A stretch of 64,000 nt of DNA from Planctomycetota bacterium (GTDB lineage: Bacteria; Planctomycetota; MHYJ01; JACQXL01; JACQZI01). The stretch spans positions 62,001 through 126,000 of the forward strand of contig JACQZI010000008.1 in the NCBI GenBank assembly GCA_016207825.1. The letters run 5' to 3'. Every line of letters begins with the position of its first letter. The first letter of the stretch is position 1. The notes beneath the pieces were generated by a model. That model saw nothing but the letters and a program-made list of their open reading frames with translations, did not search any database and was not told the origin of the DNA. A program made the position numbers and the translations under genes. Shown in pieces: positions 1-8,351 of this stretch.

Positions 1-237
1 CGCCTTGTTACGAGCCTCGGTCACTTTTTCAAAGACTTCTTTCTCGTGAGCAGCATAGCCCTTGACGGTTTCGACCAGGTTTGGGATAAGGTCGTAGCGC
101 CGCTTCATCTGGACATCGATATCCGCCCATGATTCCTTGATGTGGTTTTTGAGGGAGACCAGGCTGTTGTAGATGGCAATCAGGATAATTAGTAAAACCA
201 GGAAAACACCGCCTAGGGCAATGATAGGTATGGGCAT
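1..237 (-). CDS. lemA: LemA family protein, N-terminal part (runs off the window)
   Basis: Only the first 79 codons are inside the window; the C-terminus lies beyond base 1. The product starts [10 protein letters not shown] with one membrane segment at about residues 4-22, followed by the LemA hallmark region ([47 protein letters not shown]). LemA proteins are membrane-anchored helical-bundle proteins of poorly defined function. The start is well supported: AGGAG lies seven bases upstream of the ATG. The DUF3137-like gene upstream on the same strand is a frequent partner of lemA in other bacteria, so the two were probably one operon before the four-helix-bundle element came to lie between them. 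Confidence 0.9.
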   Translation of the reverse strand, partial: MPIPIIALGGVFLVLLIILIAIYNSLVSLKNHIKESWADIDVQMKRRYDLIPNLVETVKGYAAHEKEVFEKVTEARNKA

Positions 238-256
238 AATTCAGCTCCTTTTACAG

Positions 257-686
257 TTTTTAGTTGTTAGTGGTCAGTTGTTAGATTTTTGTAACGAGTT
301 AATAAGTCCTTGAAGCAATTTGCCTATTTCGTCGATTTCATGCTCAAGTATTTCGATTTCGTTATCATTAAAATAATCGAGTTTATGAGATAGTTTTATT
401 ATAGTAACAACCTCGTATTGCGAGCGCAGAGCGATATAGAGAAACTGGATAAATTCTTTCCTGGTTTTACATCCGGAGCCTTCCGCTATATTGAGCGGGA
501 TTGATGTTGCCGCGCGTCTTAACTGGGATGTAATTCCATAGATTTCCTCTTTCGGGAAGTTCTTGGTTTTATCATAAATCTTTACGCAAAATTCCATTGA
601 CTTTTGCCAGACTATTAATTTCTCGAATCTGTAACCCATTTTATTCTCCCTAAAACTAACAACTAATGTCTATATACTAACGACTA
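257..686. repeat. Inverted-repeat-bounded unit around the four-helix-bundle gene
   Basis: TTAGTTGTTAG at 260-270 has an exact inverted copy, CTAACAACTAA, at 656-666. A second, weaker pair lies beside it: TCAGTTGTTAG at 274-284 and CTAACGACTA at 677-686. The four words enclose a complete four-helix-bundle gene; the inner left word overlaps its stop codon and the outer right word overlaps the stop codon of the next gene upstream. A transcript through this unit could close into a stem with the gene in the loop, the layout of 23S rRNA intervening sequences. That reading is inference; the repeats themselves are seen directly. Confidence 0.7.
274..639 (-). CDS. Four helix bundle protein (23S rRNA intervening-sequence/S23 type)
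   Basis: A 121-residue, all-helical protein with the family signature: FEKLIVWQKSMEF near the start, then ITSQLRRAATSIPLNIAEGSG at about 36-56, then RKEFIQFLYIALRSQYEV. This family was first found encoded in intervening sequences of 23S rRNA genes and is related to the Avd proteins of diversity-generating retroelements; its molecular role is uncertain. Here it is not in an rRNA gene but between lemA and its usual DUF3137-type partner, with inverted repeats at both ends. Length is normal and the frame intact. The ATG is preceded by a weak Shine-Dalgarno (GGGAGAATAAA). Confidence 0.9.
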   Translation of the reverse strand: MGYRFEKLIVWQKSMEFCVKIYDKTKNFPKEEIYGITSQLRRAATSIPLNIAEGSGCKTRKEFIQFLYIALRSQYEVVTIIKLSHKLDYFNDNEIEILEHEIDEIGKLLQGLINSLQKSNN

Positions 687-1343
687 TTTCCCTTCTTCCA
701 ATACATAGTGCGGTGTTTTCTTGTAAAACTCCATGGCAAAATCGTAAAGCTTTCTGTATTCAGCTGGTTTTATGGTTTTGTGCATATAAAAAGCCAGGTG
801 GCTGTTCTTTATTTCTATGGCCGGGGTTTTGCCGTAGTTCATTAAGAATTCCATCATCTGCGGATGGATGATATCATAGGCGAATTTCTTATCGCTGGAT
901 TTGACGTAAAACCGGCTGCTGAATTCCCTACTCTCGAAATCTATATCGTCAAATCCGATAGCCCCGGCAAACTTATCCAGGAAGTTTTCCGTCCGGATAA
1001 AAAGATAATCAAACTTTTCCTTTATGGTAAGCACGCAGACGGAATTGCTGTGCGTGGTCCGGTTTTTCCCCGAACCGGTGATATATTTATAATAGAAGAT
1101 ATCCACATAGCAATTTTCCTTGTTACCGGAGATAATATGATTGGCTCTTCTGGAGTCTCCAATAGTGAATAGGCTGATATCTCCGTATGTCCCGTCTTTT
1201 CCGTATGTTGATTGCATGTAAGTCAGCCCGAGTTCTTCGGCTAACGACATCATTTCCTTGCGGCGTTTGGCTTCAAAGTAGAATACCAGGATAGTAATCC
1301 CGATAGCACCTACGATGAGAAAGATAATAAAAAATCCTTCCAT
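684..1343 (-). CDS. Membrane-anchored DUF3137-like protein
   Basis: A 219-residue protein with one N-terminal membrane segment (about residues 4-24) followed by a basic cytoplasmic-type stretch (EAKRRKEM) and a soluble alpha/beta domain. The late motif SRFYVKSSDKKFAYDIIHPQMMEFLM resembles the conserved core of DUF3137 proteins, which are often encoded next to lemA, as here. Function is unknown. The family match rests on motif memory and gene context. The start has no strong Shine-Dalgarno, but the membrane segment begins directly after it. Confidence 0.6.
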   Translation of the reverse strand: MEGFFIIFLIVGAIGITILVFYFEAKRRKEMMSLAEELGLTYMQSTYGKDGTYGDISLFTIGDSRRANHIISGNKENCYVDIFYYKYITGSGKNRTTHSNSVCVLTIKEKFDYLFIRTENFLDKFAGAIGFDDIDFESREFSSRFYVKSSDKKFAYDIIHPQMMEFLMNYGKTPAIEIKNSHLAFYMHKTIKPAEYRKLYDFAMEFYKKTPHYVLEEGK

Positions 1344-1402
1344 ATTGAGAGTGATTTTAAGCGATAAACAGAGCTAAGGCAAGAAAATCATTACATGATA
1401 TC

Positions 1403-1436
1403 TTTCCGCCATAGGCGGATCCGCCTTCGGCGGAAA
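1403..1436. repeat. Dispersed palindrome, GGCGGATCCGCC type
   Basis: A 34-base near-perfect palindrome made of two small hairpins (TCCGCC-n-GGCGGA) joined at GGATCC. Near-copies occur at 25075-25104 (double unit) and 30984-30998 (single unit). It lies downstream of dusB's neighbour and upstream of the dusB 3' end, in a 100-base spacer. Confidence 0.7.
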
Positions 1437-1445
1437 TCCTGTTGT

Positions 1446-2444
1446 TTAGGTATTGCAGAGGGCTGGGCGTTCGAATACTTTTCTGCCTGAGGAGCACAGT
1501 TCCTCTATGATATCAAGCACCTCTTTAGGGGTTTTGGCTTCGAATATTCTTACCCTTAACGGCTGGACATTGCGGATTGCCTTGGTATACCAGTGGAAGA
1601 ATTTACGGAAGACATAGACGCTGGATTCTTCACCGTGCTCTTTGATGCACAGCTCAAAGTGTTTTATCATTAGAGTAGTGATTTCTTCAAGGCAAGGGCG
1701 TTGCGGGACGGTGCCGTCACGGAGGTAGTCGTCGATTTCCTTGAATATCCAGGGATTGCCGAAAGAGCCGCGGGCAATCAGGAGACCGTCGCAACCGGTT
1801 TCATCCAGCATCTTTTTTGCGAGTGTCGCGGAAAGGACATCTCCGCTCGCAATGACTGGAATCTTAAGAGTTTGTTTTACTTTCCTGATGATATCGTAAT
1901 CCACCCTTCCGGCGTATTGCTGTTCCCTGGTGCGCCCGTGGATAAAGAGCGCCTTGATTCCGGAATCCTCTGCCTGGCGCGCGATATCAAGGGCGTTTAT
2001 CGAGTCGCTGAATCCGGTGCGTATCTTTACGGTGACCGGTTTCTTGGTGCTTTCTACGATAATTTTCAATATGCTTTTTAGCTTTTTAGGGTCGTTAAGG
2101 AGCGTGGCGCCTTCTCCGCGCCGGACGGCTTTCCGGGCGGGGCAGGCGGCGTTTAGGTCTATGATATCAAACGGGTATTTTAATATCTTTTCGAGGGCTA
2201 TTTTTATGTATTCCGGCTCGAAGCCCAGTATCTGGACACCCAGGGGAGAATCTTCCGGCAGGCTGGAAAGCATTTTGTGGGTGGTGCGGTTATTATAAGC
2301 CAAGGCGCGTGCGCTGACCATTCCCAGAAAGGCGAATTTGCATCCGAAGGAGCGGCAAATCAGTCGGAAAGACGTATCGCTTACGCCTGATATCGGTGCA
2401 AGGATGTGTTTTGAAGGGATGGTTACAGAGCCTATTTTTAACAT
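1446..2444 (-). CDS. dusB: tRNA-dihydrouridine synthase B
   Basis: A 332-residue FMN-dependent enzyme that reduces uridine to dihydrouridine in the D-loop of tRNAs. The TIM-barrel N-terminus (VTIPSKHILAPISGVSDTSFR) and the catalytic loop DLNAACPARKAVRRGEGATLL with Cys101 are clear; the usual family form is NxGCP, so the alanine before the cysteine is a mild variation. The phosphate-binding segment (IPVIASGDV, then GLLIARGSFGNPWIF) is present. Length is normal. It is the first gene downstream of tRNA-Pro on the same strand, after a repeat-rich spacer of about 240 bases. Confidence 0.93.
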   Translation of the reverse strand: MLKIGSVTIPSKHILAPISGVSDTSFRLICRSFGCKFAFLGMVSARALAYNNRTTHKMLSSLPEDSPLGVQILGFEPEYIKIALEKILKYPFDIIDLNAACPARKAVRRGEGATLLNDPKKLKSILKIIVESTKKPVTVKIRTGFSDSINALDIARQAEDSGIKALFIHGRTREQQYAGRVDYDIIRKVKQTLKIPVIASGDVLSATLAKKMLDETGCDGLLIARGSFGNPWIFKEIDDYLRDGTVPQRPCLEEITTLMIKHFELCIKEHGEESSVYVFRKFFHWYTKAIRNVQPLRVRIFEAKTPKEVLDIIEELCSSGRKVFERPALCNT

Positions 2445-2534
2445 GGGAGGATTATAGCTTAAGATTGCAGAAAAGACAAGGTTTTATTTCACCGCTGAGG
2501 TATCCCAAACCTGCCGGTGGGGACTCCCTATTAA

Positions 2535-2644
2535 TCCCGATTGCATCGGGAAATAAAGCGGAGCAGGGCAGAGAACACAGAAGGGAAAATGGTCGGGGCG
2601 GTCCCGATTGGAATCGGGATGACCTTCCCGAAGTCACATCGGGA
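2535..2644. repeat. Three dispersed CCCGA-n-TCGGG palindromes
   Basis: Three short perfect hairpins stand in a row: TCCCGATTGCATCGGGA at 2535-2551, TCCCGATTGGAATCGGGA at 2602-2619 and TCCCGAAGTCACATCGGGA at 2626-2644. The same core recurs at 8969-8988, 42942-42965, 43855-43873, 50592-50611 and 59652-59671, and inside murB. They lie between dusB and tRNA-Pro, where they may also act as transcription or processing signals. Confidence 0.75.
2587..2601 (-). repeat. 15-bp direct copy of the tRNA-Pro 3' end
   Basis: AAATGGTCGGGGCGG at 2587-2601 is an exact copy of 2683-2697, which holds the last bases of tRNA-Pro including the encoded CCA. A copy of a tRNA 3' end on the downstream side resembles the remnant of an integration or a partial tandem duplication. 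No integrase is nearby, so the origin is open. Confidence 0.6.
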
Positions 2645-2685
2645 CGCTCTCGTCAAACTGCAAGTTAAATAATTTTTTAGATAAA

Positions 2686-2763
2686 TGGTCGGGGCGGCTG
2701 GATTCGAACCAGTGACCTCTTGGTCCCAAACCAAGCGCTCTAGCCAAACTGAGCTACGCCCCG
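2686..2763 (-). tRNA. tRNA-Pro (anticodon TGG)
   Basis: Read on the minus strand the gene starts CGGGGCGTAGCTCAG and ends CGCCCCG-A-CCA. The acceptor stem pairs CGGGGCG with CGCCCCG, the D stem is GCTC/GAGC, the anticodon stem CTTGG/CCAAG holds the loop TTTGGGA (anticodon TGG), and the T arm is CTGG-TTCGAAT-CCAG. The CCA tail is encoded. Both flanks carry partial copies of its ends (2587-2601 direct, 2848-2863 inverted). Confidence 0.95.
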
Positions 2764-2847
2764 TTAGAGATATTAAATTTAACTTAAAGAGACTATTATT
2801 CCCTATTAGAGATAATATCGTGAAACCAGATAGGAAAGTTGATGCTT

Positions 2848-2870
2848 ATATCTCTAACGGGGCAAGCCCC
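2848..2870. repeat. Inverted copy of the tRNA-Pro 5' end, fused to a small hairpin
   Basis: Bases 2848-2863 are the exact reverse complement of 2758-2773 (GCCCCGTTAGAGATAT), which covers the first six bases of tRNA-Pro and ten bases of its 5' leader. A read-through transcript from mutM could therefore form a 16-bp stem that ties up the 5' acceptor strand. The copy continues into GGGGCAAGCCCC (2859-2870), a tight hairpin directly after the mutM stop codon. Confidence 0.6.
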
Positions 2871-2874
2871 TAAT

Positions 2875-3699
2875 CTATCTTTGGCATTTTGGGCAGAAGT
2901 AAGCGCTGCGCTGGCCTATTTTTATCCTGATTATTTTCGCCCGGCACCTTGAACATGGCGCGCCTTCCCGGGAATAGGCTTTCAGGTATTTATGGTATTC
3001 GCCCGGTTTCCCGTCCGCCCCGACATATAATTCCACCGAAGAACCGCGCTTGCGGATTGCTTCGGGGAGAATCTTTTTTATCTCCCGGAATATACCTTTT
3101 ATTTCCGGCTCTTTCAAGGAATTTACGCGCCTTAAAGGATGGACCCGGGCGCAATAAAGTATTTCATCTGCGTAAAGATTGCCGATTCCGGCGATGAATC
3201 CCTGGTCCATGAGGAGCGGCTTGATTCTGGTGTGAGGACGTGTCTTTAATAGTTCCGTGAACTTATTAATTGTAAACGATTTTTCCAGCGGTTCCGGGCC
3301 AAGTAGGTCAAGCTTTAAGCCTTCGCTTATTTTACCCGTAGGAAATAGCCGCACATATCCGAATTGCCTTAAATCCCAGTATCTTAAGTCAAATCCGTTG
3401 TCAAGATTCATAATCACGTGTGTATGCTTTTCGATGGTGGAGTTGCCTTTGGTGTAAACCAGACGACCGGACATTTTAAGGTGGACGCCGAGCGAATATC
3501 CGTTCGAAAGATGAATCATTATTATCTTGGCGCGGCGTTCGGTGCAGAGAATGCGGGAGTTTAAGAGCCGCTTCCTGAAAAGAGCCGGATTTAAGTTTAT
3601 TATTTTAGGAAGAGATACTTTAACGCCGGTAATGCGCCTGCCGCGGGCGAATTTATTCAATCCGCGGACAACAGTTTCTACCTCTGGTAATTCGGGCAT
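2875..3699 (-). CDS. mutM: Formamidopyrimidine-DNA glycosylase
   Basis: A 274-residue base-excision repair enzyme that removes 8-oxoguanine and formamidopyrimidines. The mature N-terminus P2-E3 (MPELPEVETVV), the catalytic lysine K58 (TERRAKII), the H2TH region around GFIAGIGNLYADEILY, and the C-terminal zinc finger with CSRC and CPKC are all intact; the retained zinc finger and GNLYADE motif identify Fpg rather than a Nei homologue. It lies 20 bases downstream of pgk and probably belongs to the gap-pgk transcript. Confidence 0.97.
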   Translation of the reverse strand: MPELPEVETVVRGLNKFARGRRITGVKVSLPKIINLNPALFRKRLLNSRILCTERRAKIIMIHLSNGYSLGVHLKMSGRLVYTKGNSTIEKHTHVIMNLDNGFDLRYWDLRQFGYVRLFPTGKISEGLKLDLLGPEPLEKSFTINKFTELLKTRPHTRIKPLLMDQGFIAGIGNLYADEILYCARVHPLRRVNSLKEPEIKGIFREIKKILPEAIRKRGSSVELYVGADGKPGEYHKYLKAYSREGAPCSRCRAKIIRIKIGQRSAYFCPKCQR

Positions 3700-3719
3700 A
3701 ATTAGTAAGTAATCAAGGC

Positions 3720-4901
3720 CTATTTATTGGTTAATGATGTAATCCCCGGTAGATCCTTGCCTTCCAGGAATTCCAGTGACGCTCCGCCTCCTGTGGAAAT
3801 ATGGGACATCTTGGAGGCAAGGCCGAATTTTTCCACTGCCGCGGACGTATCGCCTCCGCCGACCACGGTGGTGGCTTTGAGGTTTGTCATTGCTACGGCA
3901 ATTGAACGGGAGCCTTCGGCGAATTTATCTATCTCAAAAACCCCGAGCGGCCCGTTCCAGCATACGGTTTTTGCCGTGCTTAAAGCATCGGTGAAAAGCT
4001 TGATTGTTTTAGGGCCGATATCCACCCCGATCCATCCATCCGGGATTTCTCCGGAAGTCAGTTTGATGTGGGCATGCTGGTCGACTTTATCCACAATCAA
4101 GTGGTCAACCGGCAGGAGTATATTGATTTTCCTGTCGCGCGCTTTCTTGAGTATATCCGTTGCGACGCTTATTTTATCTTTTTCCAGCTTGGATGAACCT
4201 ATTTTCTTGCCTTCGGCGGCAAGGAAAGTATAAGCCATTCCGCCGCCGATGATAATCGTATCTACCAGCTCCATCAGATTATTGATTACCCCTATTTTAT
4301 CGGAGACTTTGGCTCCGCCCAAAATAAGGACAAACGGCTTTTCGGCGGAAGAGACTACCTTGGTCAGGTATTCTATTTCCTTGGCAAGCAGGTATCCGGC
4401 GCCTGATTTCAGGTATTTGGTCACGCCGGCGATTGAAGCATGGGCGCGGTGCGAGCAGGCAAAGGCGTCGTTTATGTAAAGATCGCCCAGGAATGCCAGC
4501 TTCTTGGAGAAATTATCGTCATTCGCTTCTTCTTCCGGGTAAAACCTCAGGTTTTCCAAAAGAACCACATCGCCTTCGGCCATTTTTGAGACCGTCTTTT
4601 CTATATTCGCGCCGATAGTATCATCAAGCTTTTTAACGGGCCGGTTAATCAGTTGCGATAAGCGTTGGGCAACCGAATCCAGCTTGAATTTAGCTTCTTT
4701 ATCTTTTGGCCTGCCCAGGTGGCTCATCAGGACCAGTTTCCCTTTATTACTAAGAATATGGTTTATAGTAGGGAGCACCGCTTTAATCCTGGTGTCATCC
4801 GTGATGTTTCCTTTTGCATCTTGGGGGACATTAAAATCAGCCCGGAGCAATATTCTCTTTCCGGTGATTTTCATATCATTTATGGTAAGCTTGTTTAACA
4901 T
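3720..4901 (-). CDS. pgk: Phosphoglycerate kinase
   Basis: A 393-residue glycolytic enzyme that transfers phosphate between 1,3-bisphosphoglycerate and ADP. Diagnostic motifs are RADFNVPQD near residue 20, SHLGRPKDK near 60, LENLRFYPEEEAND near 115, LGGAKVSDKIGV near 196, and the nucleotide-binding VVGGGDTSAAVEKFG near 345. Length is normal. It follows gap by 29 bases on the same strand, the usual gap-pgk pair. Confidence 0.98.
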   Translation of the reverse strand: MLNKLTINDMKITGKRILLRADFNVPQDAKGNITDDTRIKAVLPTINHILSNKGKLVLMSHLGRPKDKEAKFKLDSVAQRLSQLINRPVKKLDDTIGANIEKTVSKMAEGDVVLLENLRFYPEEEANDDNFSKKLAFLGDLYINDAFACSHRAHASIAGVTKYLKSGAGYLLAKEIEYLTKVVSSAEKPFVLILGGAKVSDKIGVINNLMELVDTIIIGGGMAYTFLAAEGKKIGSSKLEKDKISVATDILKKARDRKINILLPVDHLIVDKVDQHAHIKLTSGEIPDGWIGVDIGPKTIKLFTDALSTAKTVCWNGPLGVFEIDKFAEGSRSIAVAMTNLKATTVVGGGDTSAAVEKFGLASKMSHISTGGGASLEFLEGKDLPGITSLTNK

Positions 4902-4930
4902 AAATGTAAATCTCCTGTTAATAAGAACTA

Positions 4931-5935
4931 TCAGGCATTTTTATGGGCATAAGCAATAATATCCGCCACCCGGTTGGAATAACCCCATTCATTATCGTAC
5001 CAGCCGAATACCTTTACCTGGGTTTTATCAATGACCATGGTGGAAAGCGCGTCAAAGATGCAGGAATGGGTGTTTTCAATAATATCGCTGGAGACAATCG
5101 GGTCCTCGGTATATTCCAGGTAATCTTTCATCTTGCCGTTGGCGGCTTCCTTGAACGCCGCGTTGATATCGGCGACATTGGCTTCTTTTTTGAGGTCCAC
5201 CACCAAATCGACAAGCGAGCCGGTCGGAACCGGAACACGGACGGCAACCCCATTTAGTTTTCCGGCGATTTCCGGGATAACTTCCCCGATGGCTTTGGCT
5301 GCGCCGGTAGAGGTGGGAATAATATTCATGGCGGCGGCGCGTGAACGGCGTAAATCTTTATGGATGAAATCCAGTACGGTTTGGTCGTTTGTATAAGCAT
5401 GGATGGTGGTCATAAAACCCCTGAGAATGCCGTATTTATCGTTTAATATTTTAGCCAGCGGCGCCAAGGCGTTGGTGGTGCAGGAGGCGTTGGAAATAAG
5501 TTTGTGTGCCGGTTTAAGGGAGCTTTCATTTACCCCCATGACGATTACCGCATCGACCGGGTCTTTTGCCGGGGCTGTTAACAATACCCTTTTGGCGCCG
5601 GCTTTAAGGTGGCTTTCCATCTGGGCGCGTTTGGTGAATACGCCGGTGGATTCCACGACAAAATCTATTCCATAATCCTTCCAAGGTAATTTTGTTGGGT
5701 CTTTTTCCGCGATAATGGCTATCTTTTTCCCGTTAATGATAAAGGCGTTTTCTTTTACTTCAACCGTTCCGGGAAATTTCCTGTAAACGGTATCGTATTT
5801 AATCAGGTGCGCCAGAGTTTTGGCGTCTGAAAGGTCATTGACGATGGCAACCTCAAATTCAGGCCGTTTCATCATTATTTTGCAGACGTGCCTCCCGATT
5901 CTTCCAAAGCCGTTGATTGCTATCTTTATCGCCAT
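4931..5935 (-). CDS. gap: Glyceraldehyde-3-phosphate dehydrogenase, type I
   Basis: A 334-residue NAD-dependent dehydrogenase of glycolysis. The Rossmann start [15 protein letters not shown], the active-site [13 protein letters not shown] with Cys152 and the general base His178 ([10 protein letters not shown]) are intact. The start is set by GGAG nine bases before ATG 5935; the frame stays open further upstream, but an earlier start would overlap the likely -35 box. A promoter lies at 5982-6010. Confidence 0.97.
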   Translation of the reverse strand: MAIKIAINGFGRIGRHVCKIMMKRPEFEVAIVNDLSDAKTLAHLIKYDTVYRKFPGTVEVKENAFIINGKKIAIIAEKDPTKLPWKDYGIDFVVESTGVFTKRAQMESHLKAGAKRVLLTAPAKDPVDAVIVMGVNESSLKPAHKLISNASCTTNALAPLAKILNDKYGILRGFMTTIHAYTNDQTVLDFIHKDLRRSRAAAMNIIPTSTGAAKAIGEVIPEIAGKLNGVAVRVPVPTGSLVDLVVDLKKEANVADINAAFKEAANGKMKDYLEYTEDPIVSSDIIENTHSCIFDALSTMVIDKTQVKVFGWYDNEWGYSNRVADIIAYAHKNA

Positions 5936-5981
5936 ACAATTGCTCCTTTCTATTAAATAAAATGCAACATATATAATAGGT

Positions 5982-6010
5982 ATTAAATTAGTAACAAAGG
6001 ATAATGTCAA
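5982..6010 (-). promoter_or_regulatory. Probable promoter of gap-pgk
   Basis: On the minus strand TTGACA (6010-6005) is followed after 17 bases by TTTAAT (5987-5982), five of six matches to the -10 consensus. The predicted start near 5975 leaves a leader of about 40 bases. The -35 box overlaps the last codons of cutA. Confidence 0.6.
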
Positions 6011-6339
6011 GTTTTAGATGTAATTCTAATTCCGTTCTTAAGCCAGTCAAGATATGGTTTATTGCCGGCGGTGATTGGGAGCGCGATTATTTCTGGGGTT
6101 TCGTAAGGATGGAGCGATGTGATGTGTTTTACCAGCCTGTCAAATGATTTTTTATTTGTTTTTATTATTAACAATACTTCGTTATCGTCACATAACTTAT
6201 TTTTCCATGTATAAAAAGAGCGTATTTTGGGGATTATATTGACGCAGGCAGCGAGTTTTTCTTGGATAAGGCTATGGCTGATTTTAACGGCGGTTTTTTC
6301 CGATGGGGCGGTTACGAAAACGACGATATACTGGGTCAT
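6007..6339 (-). CDS. cutA: CutA1-like divalent-cation tolerance protein
   Basis: A 110-residue protein of the CutA1 family, a small ferredoxin-like trimer linked to divalent cation tolerance; its biochemical role is not settled. Family features are the N-terminal strand [33 protein letters not shown] and the C-terminal [24 protein letters not shown]. The first ATG is at 6339; a TTG directly before it is less likely. No clear Shine-Dalgarno is visible. It sits between the pseudopilin genes and gap, all on the minus strand. Confidence 0.93.
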   Translation of the reverse strand: MTQYIVVFVTAPSEKTAVKISHSLIQEKLAACVNIIPKIRSFYTWKNKLCDDNEVLLIIKTNKKSFDRLVKHITSLHPYETPEIIALPITAGNKPYLDWLKNGIRITSKT

Positions 6340-6355
6340 CAATAAAATAATTAAG

Positions 6356-7084
6356 CTATTGGCCTAAAGGCAGCCATATGACCTTGGGGATTACCCTTTC
6401 CTGGTGTTCTCCTCCGCTGGCTACGACGATGATGGTTACGCGCAAACCGCTGTGTAATACCTCGCCTTCGGGGTCTTTATCACCGATGGGCCATTTGAAT
6501 TTATCCTTAGGCTCGCTTGAGTCGCTGATCTGGCGGAATTTTTTGGACGCCGTATCATAATATTCTATATTTAAGGAAAGGACATAGTGGCAAAGGTCTA
6601 ATTTAGATAATAGCGTATCTGTGCCCAATTCATAAACCTCGCGCCGCAATACATACAAAGGCCTTTTTGTTCGGACGGTTTCATTGACCGGTTTGCCGTC
6701 CTGTGATAGGAGGCTTAAGTCCGTATCCGGTTCAAGGCGGTAGGCGACGGAGCCGGTTCGGCTTTCTCCGTTAAGAGGAACGGTTGCAACAAAAGAGATT
6801 TTATCCTTGGCTTCTTCAGTGTCGGCGCCGCTTTTATCTTCGGATAGGCTGAAAACCTGCTTTCCTTCTTCTATGGGTAGGCATCCTTTCAGGTCGGTAT
6901 CCAATGTGTTTAAGGCAAAAGATGCCGAATCGTAAATCAACAGCCGTTCCTGGGTATCCCGGTATGTGGACGAGCCCTGGCTGAAAATCATGGCGACAAT
7001 ACCCATGATTAACATCATTAAGCCGACCGCAACCAATAGTTCTATTAAGGTGAATCCGTTTGAAGCGCTCAATTCGTTTCTCAT
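6356..7084 (-). CDS. Prepilin-type protein, PilW/GspJ-like
   Basis: A 242-residue minor-pilin-like protein. After a short leader (MRNELSASNG) comes the prepilin motif G-FTLIELLVAVGLMMLIM with Glu at +5, the site cut and methylated by prepilin peptidase, followed by the hydrophobic assembly helix and a large beta-rich C-terminal region. It is last in a run of four pseudopilin genes with minimal spacing, so it should act in the same type II secretion or type IV pilus-like machine. The PilW/GspJ label rests on gene order and size, not on distinctive motifs. Confidence 0.85.
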   Translation of the reverse strand: MRNELSASNGFTLIELLVAVGLMMLIMGIVAMIFSQGSSTYRDTQERLLIYDSASFALNTLDTDLKGCLPIEEGKQVFSLSEDKSGADTEEAKDKISFVATVPLNGESRTGSVAYRLEPDTDLSLLSQDGKPVNETVRTKRPLYVLRREVYELGTDTLLSKLDLCHYVLSLNIEYYDTASKKFRQISDSSEPKDKFKWPIGDKDPEGEVLHSGLRVTIIVVASGGEHQERVIPKVIWLPLGQ

Positions 7085-7087
7085 AAT

Positions 7088-7780
7088 TTATCGTCCAGCT
7101 AACCTGAAAACAAATGCTTTTACCAGGCGAGGTTCGGCTTCATCCGATAAATACTCGCTTTTGGACAAGACCGGGACGCGGTAGACATTTATTTTAATAT
7201 CATAAAGGCTGCGGGGCTTGAATTTTGGGCCCGTTTCGCTTGCCGGCCTGATATCATCAACCCGGTTAACGGTAAAAATATATCCCCATTGCTGGTAAGG
7301 GTCTGTCGGGTCATTGCCTTTTACGACACTGTCATACAGGGATTTTATGAACGTATCGCTTGCCAGCTTGAAAATCTTTTTCGGTTTATATGTTCGTTCT
7401 GCGTCCGGAGTGAGTTCTTTCGTGCCTTCGGGCGTGTAAACAAAGTATCTTAAAACCGCGGGGTCGGATGGCAGCGGCAAAGTAAATTCAAATGGTGACG
7501 ATTTTTCTTCCAATCCGTCATGAGTGAATTTAAGCTTTGCCGGTTTGTTGTTTACCGTGTCTTCAGGATTTGAAGAACGCGCCGCGATGTTCAGCGCTTC
7601 TTTGACGGAATCGGCAACAAATGCGGCCATTCTTTCTTCGACAGATTCGTTGGTGCTGCGAATGCCTGCCGGGAACAATGAAAGTATGCCGACCAACCCG
7701 AGCAAGAGTATAACAACGGCCATCAATATTTCAAGGAGTGTCAAACCTTTATTGCCAGTTAAAATACACATTTTTCTCAT
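7088..7780 (-). CDS. Prepilin-type protein, PilV/GspI-like
   Basis: A 230-residue minor pseudopilin. The prepilin site is G-LTLLEILMAVVILLLGLVGILSLFPAGI; the ILLLGLVGIL helix is typical of PilV/GspI proteins. The remainder is soluble and not recognisable. Its start overlaps the stop codon of the GspH-like gene (ATGA), which suggests translational coupling. No sign of truncation. Confidence 0.85.
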   Translation of the reverse strand: MRKMCILTGNKGLTLLEILMAVVILLLGLVGILSLFPAGIRSTNESVEERMAAFVADSVKEALNIAARSSNPEDTVNNKPAKLKFTHDGLEEKSSPFEFTLPLPSDPAVLRYFVYTPEGTKELTPDAERTYKPKKIFKLASDTFIKSLYDSVVKGNDPTDPYQQWGYIFTVNRVDDIRPASETGPKFKPRSLYDIKINVYRVPVLSKSEYLSDEAEPRLVKAFVFRLAGR

Positions 7781-8328
7781 TCCGGTTTATATATAATTTT
7801 TCGAATAATCCCGCTTGCTTCGATATCTAAAAAAACCTTACCCGGCCTTTTTTTGCTGTCAACCAGTATGATATCCGTATTGGTGTCGTTTGGATTTGGG
7901 TCAAGGGGTAAATCTTCGACCCCATTTGGGAATATGATTGACCCATCGTTTCTGAATGCCACGTAAGGGTCTTTTATTTTGAATAGCGGTGGACATTCAT
8001 TCTCTGATAGAAAAATTACATCCTTGCTTAATTTAATCGGCGGAGCGACCTGGGTATCCGTATCACGATTGAATTTTTTATCATCATCGGTATCTTCGTA
8101 AAGCAGCATGGTTCCTTTATCGGGCATAAAATAAATAAAATGCATCAGTCTTTCGCTGGCCGCTAACTGGCGTGCCTGCGAAAATGCGTTTTTGATCAGG
8201 TATCCGCTTTGTTTTAATCCCTGTCCTTTTAACATGGTTGGCAGCATTATTACGGTCATTGACGTAATCATTATGATGATGGAAATAACCATCAAGAGTT
8301 CGATTAACGTAAATCCGTTTCTTTTCAT
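7777..8328 (-). CDS. Prepilin-type protein, GspH-like
   Basis: A minor pseudopilin of about 183 residues. ATG 8328 gives a short leader MKRNG followed by FTLIELLMVISIIIMITSMTVIMLP; a TTG at 8370 would give a 17-residue leader overlapping the preceding gene. Neither start has a good Shine-Dalgarno, so ATG was chosen by leader length. The C-terminal part (SGYLIKNAFSQARQLAASERLMHFIYF) resembles the GspH region where arrays of pseudopilins contact each other. Confidence 0.8.
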   Translation of the reverse strand: MKRNGFTLIELLMVISIIIMITSMTVIMLPTMLKGQGLKQSGYLIKNAFSQARQLAASERLMHFIYFMPDKGTMLLYEDTDDDKKFNRDTDTQVAPPIKLSKDVIFLSENECPPLFKIKDPYVAFRNDGSIIFPNGVEDLPLDPNPNDTNTDIILVDSKKRPGKVFLDIEASGIIRKIIYKPE

Positions 8329-8351
8329 ACGATTACGGTCGTTTGGGTAAA

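Noticed and set aside
5936-6010. A 25-residue N-terminal extension of GAPDH
   Set aside because: The conserved start [14 protein letters not shown] has a good Shine-Dalgarno at 5935; the extension would cover the -35/-10 region and the cutA stop.
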